Assembly (NCBI RefSeq): GCF_003062295.1 | Contig: NZ_PYCN01000003.1 | Span: 558,001-622,000, forward strand | Length of the DNA stretch: 64,000 nt | Reading direction: 5' to 3' | Source: Bradyrhizobium algeriense | GTDB taxonomy: Bacteria > Pseudomonadota > Alphaproteobacteria > Rhizobiales > Xanthobacteraceae | Part shown: one piece after another, positions 62,470 to 64,000 of the stretch | How positions within the stretch are numbered: the first letter of the stretch is position 1 | Layout: the number at the start of each line of letters is the position of its first letter | Program-made: the position numbers and the translations under genes | The notes under the pieces: generated by a model | Told to the model about the DNA's origin: nothing | Seen by the model: only the letters and a program-made list of their open reading frames with translations | Database searches by the model: none

Positions 62470-63396
62470 ATGGCGGACGGATCGATCGGACTCTGGACCG
62501 TTCCCCTGGCCGTGTTCGGCGGCGCCATCCGCGTCTCGACGCCATTTTTGTTCGTCAGCCTGGGCGAATGCATCACCGAGCGCTCGGGGCGCATCAATCT
62601 CGGCCTTGAAGGCACGCTGATCATGGGTGCGATGAGCGCCTATGGCATCTCCTATCTCTCGGGTTCGCCCTGGCTTGGCGTGCTGGCGGCCGGCATCACG
62701 GGTGCCCTGCTCGGCGCGCTTCATGCCGGCATTTGCTCGCTGCCGCGGGTGAACGACATTGCCGTCGGCATCGCGCTGATGCTGTTCGGAACAGGCCTGG
62801 CGTTCTATCTCGGCAAACCGCTGATCGAACCGACCGCGGCGCGCCTGCCGGCGATTGATTTCGGCTGGTGGAGCGACATCCCCCAGGTGCGGGCGGCGCT
62901 CCGGATCAATGTGCTGTTCCTGATCGGGGTGGCGATCGCGCCGATTTTGTTTTGGGCGTTTCGAACCACGCGCTGGGGTCTGTTGATCCGGACCGCGGGC
63001 GAAAGTTCGGATGCCGCACGCGCGATGGGTTATTCCGTGCTCTGGATCCGGTTGCGCGCCACCATGGTCGGCGGCTTTCTCGCCGGGATTGGCGGCTCGT
63101 TCCTGTCGCTGTTTTATCCCGGCAGCTGGAACGAGGGCCTCTCCTCAGGTCAGGGCATCACGGCGGTGGCGCTGGTGATCTTCGCCCGCTGGGACCCGAT
63201 GCTGTGCCTGTGGGCCTCATTGGCCTTTGGCGGAGCGGCGGCACTGGGACCGGCGCTGCAATCGGTCGGCGTAACCTCCGGCTATCATCTGTTCAACGCC
63301 GCGCCGTACATCCTGACGCTCGCGATCATGATCATCACCTGTTCGCCGAAGCGCACGTTGACCGGCGCGCCGGCCGAATTGTCCATCACCCGATAA
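62470..63396 (+). CDS. ABC importer permease, BMP-linked, second subunit
   Basis: The 308-residue permease has [24 protein letters not shown] and [24 protein letters not shown], matching the second permease of BMP/nucleoside-type importers. It follows the first permease by one base. Eight to nine membrane segments are visible. Confidence 0.9.
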   Translation: MADGSIGLWTVPLAVFGGAIRVSTPFLFVSLGECITERSGRINLGLEGTLIMGAMSAYGISYLSGSPWLGVLAAGITGALLGALHAGICSLPRVNDIAVGIALMLFGTGLAFYLGKPLIEPTAARLPAIDFGWWSDIPQVRAALRINVLFLIGVAIAPILFWAFRTTRWGLLIRTAGESSDAARAMGYSVLWIRLRATMVGGFLAGIGGSFLSLFYPGSWNEGLSSGQGITAVALVIFARWDPMLCLWASLAFGGAAALGPALQSVGVTSGYHLFNAAPYILTLAIMIITCSPKRTLTGAPAELSITR

Positions 63397-63409
63397 GCGA
63401 GAGCAAGCC

Positions 63410-64000
63410 ATGGCCGAGCGCTACATCAAATCCGAACCCTATGCGTGGCCCTATAATGGCGATCTGCGCCCGCAAAACACCGCGCTCATCATCATCGACA
63501 TGCAGACCGATTTCTGCGGCGTCGGCGGCTATGTCGACAAGATGGGATACGACCTATCGCTGACCCGCGCGCCGATCGAGCCGATCAAGAAGCTGCTCGC
63601 GGTGATGCGCGGGCAAGGTTTTCACATCATCCACACCCGCGAGGGACACCGTCCTGATCTCACCGACCTGCCGGCCAACAAGCAGTGGCGCTCTCGGCAG
63701 ATCGGGGCCGGGATCGGCGACCCCGGCCCGTGCGGCCGCGTGCTGGTGCGCGGCGAGCCCGGCTGGGAGATCATTTCTGACCTGGCGCCGCTGCCGGGTG
63801 AGCCCATCATCGACAAGCCCGGCAAGGGATCGTTCTGCGCCACCGACCTCGAGCTGATGCTGCGGCTGCGCGGCATCGAGAACATCGTGCTGACCGGCAT
63901 CACCACCGACGTCTGCGTCCACACCACGATGCGGGAGGCCAATGATCGCGGCTTCGAATGCGTCCTGATCGAGGATTGCTGTGCCGCGACCGACAAGAGC
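63410..64000 (+). CDS. biuH: Biuret hydrolase (isochorismatase-fold cysteine hydrolase), cut by window end
   Basis: The 197 visible codons match biuret amidohydrolase: [20 protein letters not shown], the catalytic aspartate in [10 protein letters not shown], the lysine in [14 protein letters not shown], and the cysteine in [20 protein letters not shown]. The enzyme splits biuret to allophanate and ammonia. Related ureidoacrylate or N-carbamoyl hydrolases share the fold, but the N-terminal third strongly resembles BiuH. It is 13 bp after the second permease and belongs to the sigma-54 operon. The C-terminal part lies outside the window. Confidence 0.87.
   Translation, partial: MAERYIKSEPYAWPYNGDLRPQNTALIIIDMQTDFCGVGGYVDKMGYDLSLTRAPIEPIKKLLAVMRGQGFHIIHTREGHRPDLTDLPANKQWRSRQIGAGIGDPGPCGRVLVRGEPGWEIISDLAPLPGEPIIDKPGKGSFCATDLELMLRLRGIENIVLTGITTDVCVHTTMREANDRGFECVLIEDCCAATDKS

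Noticed and set aside
1..64000. tRNA, rRNA, CRISPR arrays, riboswitches and replication origins
   Set aside because: None was recognised by eye. Short-period repeat arrays with spacers are absent, and no tRNA-like T-loop pattern was noticed in the gaps. A covariance-model search would be decisive.

Overview
The window is a chromosomal segment of a high-GC alphaproteobacterium. Bradyrhizobium or a close relative is the best fit. The reasons are the gene families themselves: an amino acid:[carrier protein] ligase of the Bradyrhizobium Bll0957 type, two branched-chain amino acid type ABC importers, an orphan TAXI receptor and a biuret hydrolase. No rRNA, tRNA, CRISPR array or intact mobile element was seen. 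The assignment rests on recognition by eye, not on a search.

Region 1 (1-6.4 kb) is the edge of a surface-polysaccharide locus: a truncated WecG/TagA glycosyltransferase, a GT4 glycosyltransferase, a NodB-type polysaccharide deacetylase and two methyltransferases. The first 3.5 kb look lower in GC than the rest. A decayed transposase tail (about 5.58-5.82 kb) and three 34-bp tandem repeats (6.29-6.39 kb) lie at its right edge. Region 2 (6.5-12.7 kb) is a type I secretion operon: a lyase-like Ig-domain substrate without RTX repeats, an ABC exporter with two C39-like domains, and an HlyD adaptor. Region 3 (12.9-15.5 kb, minus strand) is an operon for a small membrane protein, an orphan TAXI receptor, a VasI/TagO-like protein and a periplasmic DsrE-like protein.

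Region 4 (15.9-29.0 kb) is the most intriguing part. It consists of two divergent operons. The minus arm encodes carrier protein 2, a large acyl-CoA synthetase, carrier protein 1, an adenylating enzyme and an SDR reductase. The plus arm encodes an acyl-CoA dehydrogenase, an amino acid:[carrier protein] ligase, an O-acylhomoserine sulfhydrylase, a MetA-type homoserine acyltransferase, a GNAT-like protein, a class IV aminotransferase and a ThDP enzyme. It reads like a small-molecule pathway built on carrier-bound amino acids and activated homoserine. A cupin and a NYN-domain protein follow.

Region 5 (30.6-38.8 kb, minus) joins a Liv-type ABC importer to a heme aldoxime dehydratase, a nitrilase and a LysR regulator, giving an apparent route aldoxime to nitrile to acid. 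Region 6 (39.3-47.9 kb) holds a FAD monooxygenase-like gene and a second Liv-type importer in an operon with two AhpD-like proteins and a luciferase-like monooxygenase. Region 7 (48.1-49.9 kb) is a divergent Cds1-like cysteine desulfhydrase and DecR-like Lrp regulator pair with a perfect palindrome between them. Region 8 (50.0-60.0 kb, minus) contains a peptide-type binding protein, hydantoinase A and B, a class III aminotransferase and an acyl-CoA ligase, with a MocR regulator upstream. Region 9 (60.2-64.0 kb, plus) contains a BMP-type binding protein, two permeases and a biuret hydrolase cut by the window end, behind a near-consensus sigma-54 promoter.

Overall the right two thirds look like a set of organic nitrogen and sulfur scavenging modules placed beside a surface-polysaccharide and secretion locus and an apparently unusual amino-acid-derived biosynthetic cluster.
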